From contig PMJK01000175.1 of NCBI GenBank assembly GCA_003158505.1, forward strand, positions 1-5,466: a stretch of 5,466 nt of DNA. The letters are read 5' to 3'. Position 1 is the first letter of the stretch, and each line of letters starts with the position of its first letter. Positions 5,465-5,466 of this stretch are shown here, one piece after another. Under the pieces are notes generated by a model that did no database searches, was not told where the DNA came from, and saw nothing but the letters and a program-made list of their open reading frames with translations. The DNA comes from Holophagaceae bacterium (GTDB lineage: Bacteria > Acidobacteriota > Holophagae > Holophagales > Holophagaceae). The position numbers and the translations under genes were made by a program.

Positions 5465-5466
5465 CG

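Overview
The window looks like chromosomal DNA from a GC-rich Gram-negative bacterium. I suspect a relative of Geothrix or Holophaga (Acidobacteriota, Holophagae). That rests on remembered resemblance of the pilin and on overall base composition, not on a search. Five protein-coding genes lie in two divergent groups around a 323-bp regulatory gap. I see no tRNA, rRNA, CRISPR array, insertion sequence or other mobile element.

Left half, minus strand: a complete type IV pilin gene (start 1209, stop at 700) has a near-consensus sigma-54 promoter and a good ribosome binding site. A strong intrinsic terminator (about 645-678) follows it. Ten bases beyond the U-tract starts a second minus-strand gene that runs off the left edge. 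Its visible 211 residues are a hydrophobic N-terminus of about five membrane segments. They end in a beta-strand plus Asp that looks like the opening of an alkaline-phosphatase/sulfatase superfamily catalytic domain.

Right half, plus strand: a 563-residue GT-C type membrane glycosyltransferase (1533-3224), an SDR-type nucleotide-sugar epimerase/dehydratase (3382-4407) and a GT2 polyprenyl-phosphate glycosyltransferase with two C-terminal membrane helices (4517-5464). Read together, the SDR would make or modify a nucleotide sugar, the GT2 would move it onto a polyprenyl phosphate at the cytoplasmic face, and the GT-C enzyme would transfer it from the lipid to an acceptor on the outer face of the inner membrane. 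No flippase is visible.

The main idea worth testing is that this is a pilin plus pilin-modification locus. The pilin has a Thr/Ser-rich stretch, and both flanking genes encode envelope proteins of kinds that decorate pilins elsewhere (GT-C glycosyltransferases; five-helix alkaline-phosphatase-fold transferases). The alternative is that the plus-strand genes belong to an O-antigen or exopolysaccharide cluster continuing to the right. The 1210-1532 gap also holds a cluster of GGGTSA-type half-sites and an apparently leaderless promoter for the GT-C gene.
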